This document shows positions 8,318 to 17,016 of a stretch of DNA of 64,000 nucleotides, piece by piece. The position numbers and the translations under genes were made by a program. The notes under the pieces are model-generated. The model did no database searches, had not been told where the DNA came from, and saw only the letters and a program-made list of their open reading frames with translations. Positions within the stretch are counted from its first letter, which is position 1. Each line of letters opens with the position of its first letter. The DNA lies in NCBI GenBank assembly GCA_013152945.1, contig JAADFL010000171.1:7656-71655 (forward strand), in the 5' to 3' direction. The DNA is from Deltaproteobacteria bacterium (GTDB taxonomy: Bacteria; Myxococcota_A; JAADFL01).

Positions 8318-8482
8318 AAATGTTGTGGAAAACCGGTTGAGAAACAAACGCAACCCCGTGGAATAAAATACATTCCAACAATTAACAAGAAAACAAACAA
8401 TTAAAATGCCAGGCAAGAATCTATGCATACTTGATTTCCTGTGCGACTTGGGTTACCTGCTCCTTTAGCGAGGTGGATTTCG

Positions 8483-9190
8483 ATGGGAATGACATTGTCG
8501 CCATTACGAATGGCTGTACTGGTGTCGGGAAGCGGGACGAATCTCCAATCGATAATGGATTCCTGTGATGCAGGCACACTTCATGGCAAGGTTGTGGTGG
8601 TTGGTACAAACAATCCTGAAGCGTACGGCCTTGAAAGAGCTCGGTCGAGAGGAATTCCAACAGTTGTGGTGCCTCATCAGGACTTTGATTCCAGGGAGGA
8701 ACATGAGAGAGAGCTTATAAAAAAAATCGAACCCTTTGAACCGGAGATTTTAGTGCTGGCCGGATATATGCGTGTGGTGACACCGGTCTTGATCGAACGC
8801 TTCTATAACCATGGCAGGGGCCTGCCCGGTGTTATCAATATTCATCCTGCAGACACGGCGCAGTACCAGGGAACGAGAGGATACGAGTTTGCGCTTGGCA
8901 TGCTCAGGAAGAATCCGAAGAGGCTGAGTGAAACCAAGATAACCGTGCATTTCGTGGATCCCGGTGTCGATACGGGGGCGGTTATCGCCCAGGAATCGGT
9001 TCCTGTTTTCAAAGAAGACACACTCGATGCTTTGAAGAAACGTGGATTAAGGGTCGAGCACCAACTTTATCCCAAGGTGCTCGATCTTTATGCCAGGAAC
9101 AAGTTGGAGTTTTTAAATGGCAGGGTGGTGGTCCATGAAAATAGTACAGGCAACGAAAGTACAGGCAACAAAATGAAAAGGAGTGATTGA
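8483..9190 (+). CDS. purN: Phosphoribosylglycinamide formyltransferase
   Basis: PurN transfers a formyl group from 10-formyltetrahydrofolate to GAR in the third step of purine synthesis. After the start come MAVLVSGSGTNLQSIMD (substrate phosphate loop), LVLAGYMRVVTPVLIERF, and VINIHPADTAQYQGTRGYE, which holds the catalytic histidine. The protein ends with TKITVHFVDPGVDTGAVIAQE, containing the catalytic aspartate. The segment after the histidine is PADTAQYQG rather than the PSLLPxFPG of E. coli, a known variant branch. I place the start at the ATG at 8483, 7 bases after an AGGTGG; the frame is open from a GTG at 8441. The last codons (STGNESTGNK) are repetitive. It is the first gene of a purine operon. 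Confidence 0.9.
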   Translation: MGMTLSPLRMAVLVSGSGTNLQSIMDSCDAGTLHGKVVVVGTNNPEAYGLERARSRGIPTVVVPHQDFDSREEHERELIKKIEPFEPEILVLAGYMRVVTPVLIERFYNHGRGLPGVINIHPADTAQYQGTRGYEFALGMLRKNPKRLSETKITVHFVDPGVDTGAVIAQESVPVFKEDTLDALKKRGLRVEHQLYPKVLDLYARNKLEFLNGRVVVHENSTGNESTGNKMKRSD

Positions 9191-9192
9191 TC

Positions 9193-9891
9193 ATGCCGGT
9201 TAATATCGTGGAGAAAGTGGATAGGCTCGTCAAGATCGAAAGAGTCCTTGCCAGTGTGTCAGACAAGAGCGATCTCGAAAAACTTGTGCCCGGCCTGGTT
9301 CGTATAAATAAGGGTATTCAAATCTATTCCACCGGCGGGACATACGAAAGGATAGCAGAGATACTGGGCCCGCAGCAAACCAGGGACCACCTGATAAAGG
9401 TTTCGGACTATACGGGGCAACCGGAAACACAGGGAGGACTGGTCAAGACGCTTGATTTCAAGATCTACCTGGGACTGCTGACCGAGAAATACAACAAGTT
9501 TCATACGCAGGATTTGGAAAGGACCGGGGCCTTGCCCATCGACATGGTCGTGTGCAACCTATATCCGTTCGAACAGACCGTAGCGGAGCAAGGAGTCACG
9601 GTGGAGAAGGCCAGGGCGAATATAGATATCGGGGGCCCAAGCATGGTAAGGGCTGCCGCCAAGAATTACCTCAGGGTGGCGTCTGTAGTCGACCCGGCCG
9701 ATTATATCCGGCTGCTGGAGGAAATGCAGTCGAATGACGGATGCATTTCAATGGCGACCAGGTTCAGGTTGGCAAAAAAGGCATTCGGCCATACAGCCTC
9801 ATATGATTCGGCTATATCGGCTTTTCTTGCAGGTAAAGGGGATAAAGATTTGGTTTCGTGCTATACATTCACAGATGGTTGGCATGGATGA
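9193..9891 (+). CDS. purH: IMP cyclohydrolase (PurH N-terminal half as a separate protein)
   Basis: This 232-residue protein matches the MGS-like cyclohydrolase half of PurH, which closes FAICAR to IMP in the last step of purine synthesis. Visible blocks are RVLASVSDKSDLEKLV, IYSTGGTYERIAE, GGLVKTLDFKIYLGLL, DMVVCNLYPFEQTV and ANIDIGGPSMVRAAAKNY. The usual KTLHPKIHGGIL appears as KTLDFKIYLGLL. The stop at 9889-9891 is followed 20 bases later by the AICAR formyltransferase gene, so the normally bifunctional enzyme is made as two proteins. The ATG at 9193 has AGGAG 10 bases upstream. Confidence 0.9.
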   Translation: MPVNIVEKVDRLVKIERVLASVSDKSDLEKLVPGLVRINKGIQIYSTGGTYERIAEILGPQQTRDHLIKVSDYTGQPETQGGLVKTLDFKIYLGLLTEKYNKFHTQDLERTGALPIDMVVCNLYPFEQTVAEQGVTVEKARANIDIGGPSMVRAAAKNYLRVASVVDPADYIRLLEEMQSNDGCISMATRFRLAKKAFGHTASYDSAISAFLAGKGDKDLVSCYTFTDGWHG

Positions 9892-9911
9892 TTTGAAATC
9901 AGGAGAAGAAC

Positions 9912-11162
9912 ATGGCAGAGGACTTGAAGAAGGCATATCGGACCGTTATGGAAGACCACTTTCCCGGCCACTTGGAGATTAAATTCGGCAAAGGTCCAAA
10001 AGCCCAGACCCTTGTATACGAAAAGGCGTCATGGATCGTGGATGGAGTGGAAAAAGGACTGCGGTATGGAGAAAATCCAGGGCAGGAGGCCGCACTCTAC
10101 AAGCTGGTGAACGGCAACCTCCTGATTGGAGAGGTGCATACAATCAAACCCGGAAGGTACCTGGCTTCGGACATGGCTCTGCTTCAGGCAGGCAAGCATC
10201 CGGGCAAGATCAACCTGACCGACATAGACAATGCGCTCAACATATTGAGGTACCTGACCAAGATTCCGTCGGTCGCGATAATGAAGCATAACAATCCATG
10301 CGGAGTCGCCTCGGGTTCCAGCCTGGAGGATGCCTATTTGAAGGCCTATTATGCAGACAGGGTTGCGGCTTTCGGCGGCGCCATTGCAGTGAACCGGCCT
10401 CTCGACAAGGCGACTGCCGAGGCGATTTCAGAGCAGTATGCAGAGGTCGTGGCAGCACCGGAATATGAAGAAGGTACAATAGACATATTGTCCGGCAGGA
10501 AGAATCTTCGTATAGCCAAGATTGGAAATATCGGAAGGTTGTCCGAATTTTCAACGGAACGCTTCGTAGATTTCAAGAGCCTGATAGACGGCGGGCTAAT
10601 AGCACAGATGTCCTTTGTGCCGGTTGCAAGGCACAAGGAAGATTTCAAACCGGCTGTTGTGGAGCACAAGGGAAAGACATACGAGATCGCCAGAAAACCT
10701 GACGATAACGAGCTGGAAGACATGCTATTCGGATGGCTGGTTGAAGCAGGAGTCACTTCCAACTCGGTCATCTATGTCAAGGATAGGGTTACTGTGGGAA
10801 TAGGTACGGGTGAGCAGGACAGGGTAGGCGTTGCCAAGATCGCAAGGGACAAGGCTTATACGAAACTTATGGACAAGCTTTGTTTCGAACGCTACAAGGT
10901 TCCCTTCAACGAACTCGCGGATCCGGATGGACGCCACGAGATAGAGTCCGAGGTCAGGGAGCAAAAAGGCGGCTTGCCGGGCAGCTCGATGGTGAGTGAT
11001 GCGTTTTTCCCCTTCAGGGATGGTGTTGAAGTTGGCTTGCATGAAGGGGTAAGGGCGGTCGTGCAGCCGGGCGGCGCCCTGAGGGACCACGAGGTAATAG
11101 AGGCATGTAATGAATTCAATGCCACAATGGTATTCACGGGTCAAAGGAGTTTCAAGCACTGA
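9912..11162 (+). CDS. purH: AICAR formyltransferase (PurH C-terminal half as a separate protein)
   Basis: A 416-residue protein with the AICAR transformylase signatures: GLRYGENPGQEAALY, IMKHNNPCGVASGSS (active-site Lys-His), DRVAAFGGAIAVN, SDAFFPFRDGVE and the C-terminal block ending FTGQRSFKH. It formylates AICAR to FAICAR, the step before the cyclohydrolase encoded just upstream. The start ATG follows CAGGAGAAGAAC, a good ribosome site. The separate N-terminal leader (about 45 residues) shows this is a true free-standing protein and not a truncated fusion. The two halves together equal a normal PurH in length plus this leader. Confidence 0.92.
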   Translation: MAEDLKKAYRTVMEDHFPGHLEIKFGKGPKAQTLVYEKASWIVDGVEKGLRYGENPGQEAALYKLVNGNLLIGEVHTIKPGRYLASDMALLQAGKHPGKINLTDIDNALNILRYLTKIPSVAIMKHNNPCGVASGSSLEDAYLKAYYADRVAAFGGAIAVNRPLDKATAEAISEQYAEVVAAPEYEEGTIDILSGRKNLRIAKIGNIGRLSEFSTERFVDFKSLIDGGLIAQMSFVPVARHKEDFKPAVVEHKGKTYEIARKPDDNELEDMLFGWLVEAGVTSNSVIYVKDRVTVGIGTGEQDRVGVAKIARDKAYTKLMDKLCFERYKVPFNELADPDGRHEIESEVREQKGGLPGSSMVSDAFFPFRDGVEVGLHEGVRAVVQPGGALRDHEVIEACNEFNATMVFTGQRSFKH

Positions 11163-11177
11163 AGCGGCGGTTTTGAA

Positions 11178-11196
11178 CCATGGGGCCTTATGGCCC
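11178..11196 (+). other. Short inverted repeat between purH and the CooT-like gene
   Basis: GGGGCC-TTAT-GGCCCC forms a compact GC-rich hairpin. It has no following T-run and sits immediately before the ribosome site of the next gene. It could slow or process the message or partly shield the ribosome site. It is not a standard terminator. Confidence 0.4.
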
Positions 11197-11208
11197 CGAG
11201 GAGGAATC

Positions 11209-11400
11209 ATGTGTCAATCTACGGCTTTCCTGAAAAAAGGGGACAAGGAAGAACTGATTTTGGAGGACGTGGCTTACATAAAGCCTGAAATAGACAAACT
11301 CGTGCTGATCGGCCTGCTTGGAGATAGAAAGGAATTAAAGGCCAGGTTGGTTGAAATCGATTTGATGGCGCACAAGGTTGTGCTGGAGGAGATTGGTTGA
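11209..11400 (+). CDS. CooT-like small nickel-binding family protein
   Basis: This 63-residue protein begins Met-Cys, the hallmark of the CooT family, in which Cys2 binds nickel in a homodimer with an SH3-like barrel. The remainder (LEDVAYIKPEIDKLVLIGLLGDRK) fits the family pattern of alternating strands. CooT in Rhodospirillum helps insert nickel into CO dehydrogenase. Homologues in other anaerobes have unknown clients, and no CO dehydrogenase or hydrogenase gene is in this window. The ATG follows CGAGGAGGAATC, a strong ribosome site. The stop overlaps the start of the following phosphatase (TGATG). Confidence 0.8.
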   Translation: MCQSTAFLKKGDKEELILEDVAYIKPEIDKLVLIGLLGDRKELKARLVEIDLMAHKVVLEEIG

Positions 11401-12038
11401 TGGCCGTTCTAGTACTTGCAAGGCACGGGCAGACGGAGTGGAACAAAGAACAGCGCTTCAGGGGAAGGGCGGACGTGCCGCTCGACGAGGTGGGCTTGGC
11501 CGAGGCCGAGGCATTGGCCTCGGCATTTGAAGGCATGGAAATCGGGGGCATATATTCCAGCCCGCTCGGCAGGTGCAAGCAGACTGCGGGGCCGCTTGCT
11601 AAGCGTTTGGGCCTGGACGTGCGGGTCCTGCCGGGCCTGGCCGATATAGACTTCGGATCATGGCAGGCAAGGCAGAAGGACGAGATTGAAAGGCAGGAAG
11701 CGGAGCTTTATAATTTGTGGTTGGAACATCCTGAGCAGGTAAGGTTCCCAGGGGGAGAAAACCTTGAAGACGTACAGGCCAGGGCCATGGAGAGTATTGA
11801 TCGGATTGTGGAAGAGAATTCTGCCGGTGCATTCGTGGCGGTCACCCATAGGGTCGTATGCAAGGTCCTGGTATGCGGATTGCTGGGTATACCCTTGTCA
11901 TTGTTCTGGAGGATCCGGCAGGATGCCGCATGCATCGATGTCTTTGAAATAGATGATAAGGGTGCGACCCTGGTAAGGTTGAATGACACTCACCATACAT
12001 CCTCTGTAAAAGGTTCGGGGGGCCTGGCGGATTTCTAG
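11400..12038 (+). CDS. Histidine phosphatase (phosphoglycerate mutase-like) family protein
   Basis: This 212-residue enzyme has the catalytic LARHGQTEWN motif at residues 6-15, the second-site arginine block IYSSPLGRCKQTAGPLA, the acid region GLADIDFGSWQ and the second histidine in AVTHRVVCKVL. Family members remove phosphate from alpha-ribazole phosphate (CobC), sugar phosphates or nucleotides, and sequence alone does not decide the substrate. Its coupling to a CooT-like nickel protein and to purine genes is unusual; a nucleotide or cofactor phosphatase role is only a guess. The stop overlaps by four bases that of the convergent rlmD gene. Confidence 0.85.
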   Translation: MAVLVLARHGQTEWNKEQRFRGRADVPLDEVGLAEAEALASAFEGMEIGGIYSSPLGRCKQTAGPLAKRLGLDVRVLPGLADIDFGSWQARQKDEIERQEAELYNLWLEHPEQVRFPGGENLEDVQARAMESIDRIVEENSAGAFVAVTHRVVCKVLVCGLLGIPLSLFWRIRQDAACIDVFEIDDKGATLVRLNDTHHTSSVKGSGGLADF

Positions 12039-13285
12039 CGTCTTTGCCAGGAGGCCAGTATTTCCATGTGATGCGTGCCTGGAAAAAAATCGAACAGATC
12101 CAGGGAAACCATTTCATATTGCCCTGCGGCCAAGGCAGCCGAATCCCTTGCAAATGTTGCCGGGTCACATCCTATTTGTAGTATGCTTGAAGGCCCGGTC
12201 TGGGCCAGCATGCGTGAAATTACTTTTGCCCCTGCTCTCGGGGGGTCCATGACCACCAGATCGTATTTGGACAGATAGTGTTTGGAGAGCACCGGGTTGT
12301 TGGATGCCGGTGCGAAAAGATTTGCCAGGCGGAAACCGGCTCTTACTTTCAGTTCCCGGGCCCTTTTTTCAGCAAGGCCGAGGCATTTCCTGTTGGAATC
12401 CATGCCGGTTACCTTGAAACCCGCCATGGCGAGGTTCAATGAAATGTTGCCGGCCCCGCAAAAAAGGTCCAGTGCCGTTGTTCCCTTATCCTTGGTCAGC
12501 TCGATGATTCTGGTAACCATCTCATTGTTTGCTTCAGGGTTGGCTTGAAAGAAACAGTCCAATCCGGTTACCTGGGACAACAAAGGCCCGTCGAATCTCA
12601 ATATAGGTTGTTTTGGCGACGGCACAAGGAATCCTTGTTTCTCAAGGCTTTGATAGAGCCTGTCATAGCCCTTGATCAATGGTTTGGCTTTTGCATCGAG
12701 GAGCATGCATGCGAGCCTTTGGTCGTCGTCAAGGGCCAGCATTACCTGGCATGCCTGTTTCAGCGGTGTTTCTTTCAATGCCTTTGTGAAATCTGAAATG
12801 CTTTTCGATAGTCCCGGCCTCATTGCCGGACATTCGTCTATAGGCTGGACATTCGTTGTACGGGCTGCCTTGAATCCCAGGACGAACAAGTCCCGGTCGA
12901 CATGCATTCTTGCCCTGGCCCTTGACGGGAGTCCTTTGGGAGAAGGATGGAGCAGGGGAACCGGCGCTGTCAGGCCGGCTCTCTGAATGCTGGCCATGAG
13001 GATTTCTTCCTTGAACTTGATTGCCCAATCGGGCTGAATGAACAGCCAGTCGCAACCGCCGCACCTTTCGGACAACGGGCAAGGCGGTTCTACTCGTATT
13101 GGAGAAGGCTTTTGAATTGAGAGCACCCTGCCTCTGAATGTTCCACCTGGCCCCGGAATGGTTTCAGCTCGAATTGTTTCACCCGGAAGTACTCCGGGGA
13201 TAAAGACAATTTTTCCATCCCCGAGTCTTGCAAGGCCCTTGCCGGTGGGCACGAGCTTCTCGATAGAGACATTAACGGACTTCAT
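12035..13285 (-). CDS. 23S rRNA (uracil-C5)-methyltransferase, RlmD/RumA family
   Basis: A 416-residue protein. It has an N-terminal TRAM RNA-binding domain (about 1-55) and a cysteine cluster CPLSERCGGCDW that ligates a 4Fe-4S centre with a further downstream cysteine. The C-terminal SAM domain shows ALDLFCGAGNISLNLA, VVMDPPRAGAK and the catalytic-cysteine block QIGCDPATFARD. The family methylates uracil C5 in 23S rRNA (RlmD) or tRNA (TrmA-like); the iron-sulfur cluster favours RlmD/RlmC type. The catalytic block is GCDP instead of the usual SCNP, with the cysteine kept. It converges with the phosphatase gene and lies after trmB on the same strand. Confidence 0.9.
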   Translation of the reverse strand: MKSVNVSIEKLVPTGKGLARLGDGKIVFIPGVLPGETIRAETIPGPGGTFRGRVLSIQKPSPIRVEPPCPLSERCGGCDWLFIQPDWAIKFKEEILMASIQRAGLTAPVPLLHPSPKGLPSRARARMHVDRDLFVLGFKAARTTNVQPIDECPAMRPGLSKSISDFTKALKETPLKQACQVMLALDDDQRLACMLLDAKAKPLIKGYDRLYQSLEKQGFLVPSPKQPILRFDGPLLSQVTGLDCFFQANPEANNEMVTRIIELTKDKGTTALDLFCGAGNISLNLAMAGFKVTGMDSNRKCLGLAEKRARELKVRAGFRLANLFAPASNNPVLSKHYLSKYDLVVMDPPRAGAKVISRMLAQTGPSSILQIGCDPATFARDSAALAAGQYEMVSLDLFDFFPGTHHMEILASWQRR

Positions 13286-13368
13286 GGAGCTTTAGGGGCC
13301 TTAATGGCATTTTACTTTTTATTGACTTGTCAATCATCTCTTTACACCGAAAGTGTTTGGTTTTGATA

Positions 13369-14010
13369 TCAATCCTTTTTGGCATACCTGAAATAACGTA
13401 TCGTTCTACCCAAACTTCTCCATTTTTGCTCGTACAGTGTCCGGGGAAGATCTTCCTGAATATCGAATGAGCAAGGCAATTCAGGGTATCTCGGCTCAAG
13501 TGATGCTGTCCTTTGGATACGTTCAGCGATCCATTCGGAATATTCATCGTGGTCATGGGCTATTACCAGCTCGCCGCCGGTCATTAACCTTTCTGAAACC
13601 TGTTGTAGGAATCCGTCTGTAATCAGCCTGTGCTTATGGTGTCTTCTCTTTGGCCAGGGATCGGGAAACAGGATGTAACAAGCTTTGAGAGAGCATGGTT
13701 CGATGTGCATGTTCAAGAATCTTGTCGCGTCGTCGAGTACGAGCCTGACATTTTCCAGTTTTCTTTTTCTGACCTTCCTGGATGCGGCAGCTATTCTCCT
13801 GTACAGTCTGTCCACGCCGATGAAAGCGAATTCAGGCTGCATTTCCGCCAGGTCAGCGAGAAAATGTCCGTTTCCGCAGCAGAGTTCCACTTTGAGAGGG
13901 CGATCATTAAAGAGTGCTCTGAAATCGATTTTCTCATCAGGTTGAATGAACACGATGTTATCTTGGAAGACCTCGGACAAAGGCAGATCTTTGAGGCGTA
14001 ACCTTCTCAT
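13369..14010 (-). CDS. trmB: tRNA (guanine-N7)-methyltransferase
   Basis: A 213-residue protein with the TrmB hallmarks: VELCCGNGHFLADLAEMQPE (SAM loop, with CCGNG in place of the common GxGxG), FIGVDRLYRRI, and CYILFPDPWPKRRHHKHRL, the diagnostic PDPWPK segment. It makes m7G46 in tRNA variable loops. The ATG has no strong ribosome site. An 83-base gap follows to rlmD, so the two RNA-modification genes probably share a transcript. Upstream, a divergent promoter region separates it from the histidine kinase. Confidence 0.93.
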   Translation of the reverse strand: MRRLRLKDLPLSEVFQDNIVFIQPDEKIDFRALFNDRPLKVELCCGNGHFLADLAEMQPEFAFIGVDRLYRRIAAASRKVRKRKLENVRLVLDDATRFLNMHIEPCSLKACYILFPDPWPKRRHHKHRLITDGFLQQVSERLMTGGELVIAHDHDEYSEWIAERIQRTASLEPRYPELPCSFDIQEDLPRTLYEQKWRSLGRTIRYFRYAKKD

Positions 14011-14098
14011 GAATGTTATTCATGCGACATCAGGCACTCGAAGGTCAATACTTTTGAACAATAGGCTGTTCAGGTCCAAAAACAGCAGGTGATAAATT

Positions 14099-14139
14099 TT
14101 GACAAAAAAATTGTTTTTAGTATTATCAAACATGATAAT
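14099..14139 (+). promoter_or_regulatory. Sigma70-like promoter with overlapping palindromic operator
   Basis: TTGACA (14099-14104), a 16-bp spacer and TATTAT (14121-14126) make a near-consensus promoter about 90 bases before the histidine-kinase GTG. A perfect inverted repeat, ATTATCA-AACA-TGATAAT (14122-14139), covers the -10 and the expected start site, a position suited to a repressor. The binding factor is unknown. The half-sites are those of a Fur box but in the opposite orientation. Confidence 0.55.
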
Positions 14140-14213
14140 CAAAATAATAGGGGCAAGAAAGGCCCGGGAAAATAAATAAATGTACTGGTCATCAGCAGTT
14201 TGTCGGAGAAAAA

Positions 14214-15821
14214 GTGTCAGCAGAGATTAGACAGATACAGGATTTATCGGGTCGCTGGCCCGAGTCTTTGACCGATCGTGCAGAGGAGATAATCCTGGTT
14301 CACGATTTGGACGGAACAATAACGTACATGAACAAAAGAGGCAGGGAATTATTCGGCAAAACGGATCCTATGGAAAAATTGAATATCGACGAGTTAGTGC
14401 CGCATGATCATGTTGAATTATTCAGGGAGAGGAGGAAGAGGAGACAAACCGGGGATGACAGTCCTTTTCTCTATGAAGTCGAAATAAAGGATCGGCACGG
14501 CAGGATTTTTCATTTCGAGGTAAGTTCAACCACAATCAGCAGGACGGACGACCGGGTGGAAATTCTGCTCGTTGCCCGGGATATCGAGGATAGAAAGAGA
14601 ATCGAACAGGCAAGAGAGAGGTTGGAGAGAAAACTTGCAAAGCTTGAGCGGTTGAACGACTTGGGCCGCATGGCAGGTGAGGTGGCCCATTTTGTAAATG
14701 GAACTCTGATTACAATCATGGGGCTTGCTTCAAAGCTTGCAGATGAGACCTGTGGATCCGGAGAAGCATCCAAGCGAATCGAAAAAATACATGAGGCCTG
14801 TTTCAAGGCAAAGGAATTGACTTCCAACTTGTTGGCCTTTGCACAAAAGGGAGGTTACTTAAGGAAATCCGTTGACATCAATGCGCTGGCGACAAGGGTG
14901 TCGAACGAGTTCAAATCCGGCTCGTTTTCAGAGCATGATATCAAGTTGGATCTCGAAGAAGGGCTGGCCAGGGTCAAGGGGGATGAATCACAATTGGAAA
15001 GGGCACTGAAGTACCTGGTGCAAAACAGTATGGAATCTTTTTGTAACACAGGTACTTTTGGAACGGTCATATTGAGAACCAGGACCCGGATCTTTGAAGA
15101 CAAGTGCGAAGATAATCGTGATACGGTACAATTGGAAGAGGGGCCGGTAAGATACGTCTCGATTGAAGTAATAGACAACGGCATGGGCATGGAACCCGAT
15201 GTCTTGGCCCATGCCTTCGAGCCTTTCTATACCACGAAGATGGACAAGCGCAGGGCCGGCCTTGGCCTTGCCATGGTGTTCGGCACGGCGGCTTCCCATG
15301 GAGGCAAGGTGAGTATCGATAGTGAACCCGGCAAGGGCACCAGGGTGGTTGTCACTATTCCGTCGTTGGAATATTTGGAGAGCAAAGATAAAAAGAATAT
15401 AGGTAAAGAAACATCGAATCCGGAGGATGAAGTTCCAAAGAATGTACTGGTCATCGATGATGATACGGGTGTTTTAGAGGCCTTTCGCCTGATGTTGGAA
15501 CAACTCGGATGGAATGTAATTACAGCCGGGACGCTCCGTGAGGCAATGGATGCCGTATCAGAATTTCCAGAGCCCATAAGCCTTGTAACCCTGGATGTGT
15601 TGATCAACGGCTCGTCCTGCAAAGAGGCATTGGAGGAGATAATAGAGGTTCTGCCTGGAGCAAAAGTGCTTCTTTGCACAGGATATCCAGGCGATGAAGA
15701 CATGGAGGAGTTGATGAAAAGCGGGGCCTCCGGCCTGCTCACAAAGCCCTTTTCTCTTGCCATGCTGAAAAAAGAGATTGCCCGGCTTTTCAGCTTGCCA
15801 CACCGGCAGCGATCAGTTTGA
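14214..15821 (+). CDS. PAS-domain hybrid histidine kinase with C-terminal receiver
   Basis: A 535-residue cytoplasmic sensor; no membrane segment is seen. A PAS domain covers about residues 20-130 (IILVHDLDGTITYMNKRG). A dimerisation/phospho-acceptor helix follows with histidine 159 (GRMAGEVAHFVNGTLITIMG), then an HATPase domain (NSMESF, DNGMGMEP, FEPFYTTK, GLGLAMVFG, about 250-390), and a receiver domain (about 417-530) with VLVIDDDTG, the phospho-acceptor Asp in VTLDVLING and lysine in LTKPF. It should autophosphorylate and pass phosphate to its own receiver. There is no output domain and no adjacent response-regulator gene. The start is a GTG preceded by GGAG. Confidence 0.92.
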   Translation: MSAEIRQIQDLSGRWPESLTDRAEEIILVHDLDGTITYMNKRGRELFGKTDPMEKLNIDELVPHDHVELFRERRKRRQTGDDSPFLYEVEIKDRHGRIFHFEVSSTTISRTDDRVEILLVARDIEDRKRIEQARERLERKLAKLERLNDLGRMAGEVAHFVNGTLITIMGLASKLADETCGSGEASKRIEKIHEACFKAKELTSNLLAFAQKGGYLRKSVDINALATRVSNEFKSGSFSEHDIKLDLEEGLARVKGDESQLERALKYLVQNSMESFCNTGTFGTVILRTRTRIFEDKCEDNRDTVQLEEGPVRYVSIEVIDNGMGMEPDVLAHAFEPFYTTKMDKRRAGLGLAMVFGTAASHGGKVSIDSEPGKGTRVVVTIPSLEYLESKDKKNIGKETSNPEDEVPKNVLVIDDDTGVLEAFRLMLEQLGWNVITAGTLREAMDAVSEFPEPISLVTLDVLINGSSCKEALEEIIEVLPGAKVLLCTGYPGDEDMEELMKSGASGLLTKPFSLAMLKKEIARLFSLPHRQRSV

Positions 15822-15924
15822 CCGGCAGCAAACAATTGAAACGCAATCCCATGGGGGAGGCTTGACTATTTTGCCGAAGGCCAAGTATGTTCTTTCATCC
15901 TGGAGCCGCCTGGGAGGTGATTAA

Positions 15925-16383
15925 ATGGAGCACCCTAGGAATCCCTATCCCACGGTCGATATAATAATTCGGTTGACGGATGGGGGCATCGTACTGGTGC
16001 AGAGGAAGAATCCTCCACCAGGATGGGCAATACCGGGTGGTTTTGTGGATTATGGAGAGAGCGTTGAGAACGCGGCTGTGCGAGAGGCAATGGAAGAGAC
16101 CGGCCTGGAGGTGGAGTTGATTGATTTGCTCGGAGTATATTCGAGTCCGGATCGGGATCCCAGATTTCACACAATATCCGTTGTTTTTACTGCCGAGGCG
16201 AGTGGCGAACCCAGGGCAGGCGATGATGCAAAGGACATTGGAATATTCCGGGAGGGAGAAATGCCTGAACTGGCTTTCGACCATGGACAGATCATTCAGG
16301 ATTACCTTGAATTCATTCGTACCGGTAAAAGACCTTGCAGCCGGGGAAGCACGACAAGGGGGAAAAGTGATGAAGGAAAATAA
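15925..16383 (+). CDS. NUDIX hydrolase, probably ADP-ribose/nucleotide type
   Basis: This 152-residue protein carries a complete Nudix box spanning [20 protein letters not shown] and the following ETGLEVEL, with all consensus glutamates. The N-terminal [25 protein letters not shown]-type start and the box spacing resemble ADP-ribose pyrophosphatase and NADH pyrophosphatase-like clades. The exact substrate cannot be read from sequence. A strong GGGAGGTG site precedes the ATG. Its 3' end overlaps the AMMECR1 gene by 14 bases, so the two are likely translated in a coupled way. Confidence 0.9.
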   Translation: MEHPRNPYPTVDIIIRLTDGGIVLVQRKNPPPGWAIPGGFVDYGESVENAAVREAMEETGLEVELIDLLGVYSSPDRDPRFHTISVVFTAEASGEPRAGDDAKDIGIFREGEMPELAFDHGQIIQDYLEFIRTGKRPCSRGSTTRGKSDEGK

Positions 16384-16969
16384 AGGATCGGATAGGCAAT
16401 CGAAACCAGGATTGGAGCGACCACTGAATGATGGAGAAAAGAAGACCCTGTTGGCCATAGCCAGGGGAGCAATAGAGAGCTATGTCCGGGAGGGCAAACA
16501 GGCGCTTTTCGATCCTGCGGAAGAACGTTTGCGTGACAACGCCGGTGCCTTCGTAACCATACACAAGAACGGCCGGCTTCGAGGATGTATCGGCACATTC
16601 GAGGCGGATAGGGCACTGTACGTGACGGTATCCGAAATGGCTGTAGAGGCTGCTGCCAGGGATCCAAGATTTCCGCCGGTTTCCTTGCCGGAGCTGCAGG
16701 AAATAGACTTGGAGGTCTCGGTGCTGTCCCCCCGTTCGAGGATCGATGACCCGTCACGGATAATAGTCGGTGAACATGGTCTGTATATCACCAAGGGGTT
16801 CCGGCGGGGGGTCCTCTTGCCCCAGGTCGCGACGGAACAGGGTTGGGATAAGGAAACTTTTTTGAAACACGTGTGCCTCAAGGCAGGGCTTGACACAGAT
16901 GCATGGAAGGATCCGGACAGTGTCTTGGAGGTTTTTACCGCCCAGGTATTCGGTGAAAAGGAAGCCTGA
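16370..16969 (+). CDS. amrA: AMMECR1-domain protein (AmmeMemoRadiSam system protein A)
   Basis: This 199-residue protein is an AMMECR1 domain, with the signatures [38 protein letters not shown] and the [11 protein letters not shown] strand, followed by [19 protein letters not shown]. In many prokaryotes it is found with a Memo-like protein and a radical SAM enzyme (AmrS); the reaction of this trio is not established. AmrS is present in this window but 37 kb away (53969-54976), and no Memo gene is seen. I chose the ATG at 16370, with AGGGGG 8 bases upstream, inside the end of the NUDIX gene. The longer frame opening at 16121 has no support. Confidence 0.88.
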   Translation: MKENKGSDRQSKPGLERPLNDGEKKTLLAIARGAIESYVREGKQALFDPAEERLRDNAGAFVTIHKNGRLRGCIGTFEADRALYVTVSEMAVEAAARDPRFPPVSLPELQEIDLEVSVLSPRSRIDDPSRIIVGEHGLYITKGFRRGVLLPQVATEQGWDKETFLKHVCLKAGLDTDAWKDPDSVLEVFTAQVFGEKEA

Positions 16970-17016
16970 GATCAGGCAAGGGATGTAGCGCCTATCAGTA
17001 TTGCTTCGGAGGTTTC

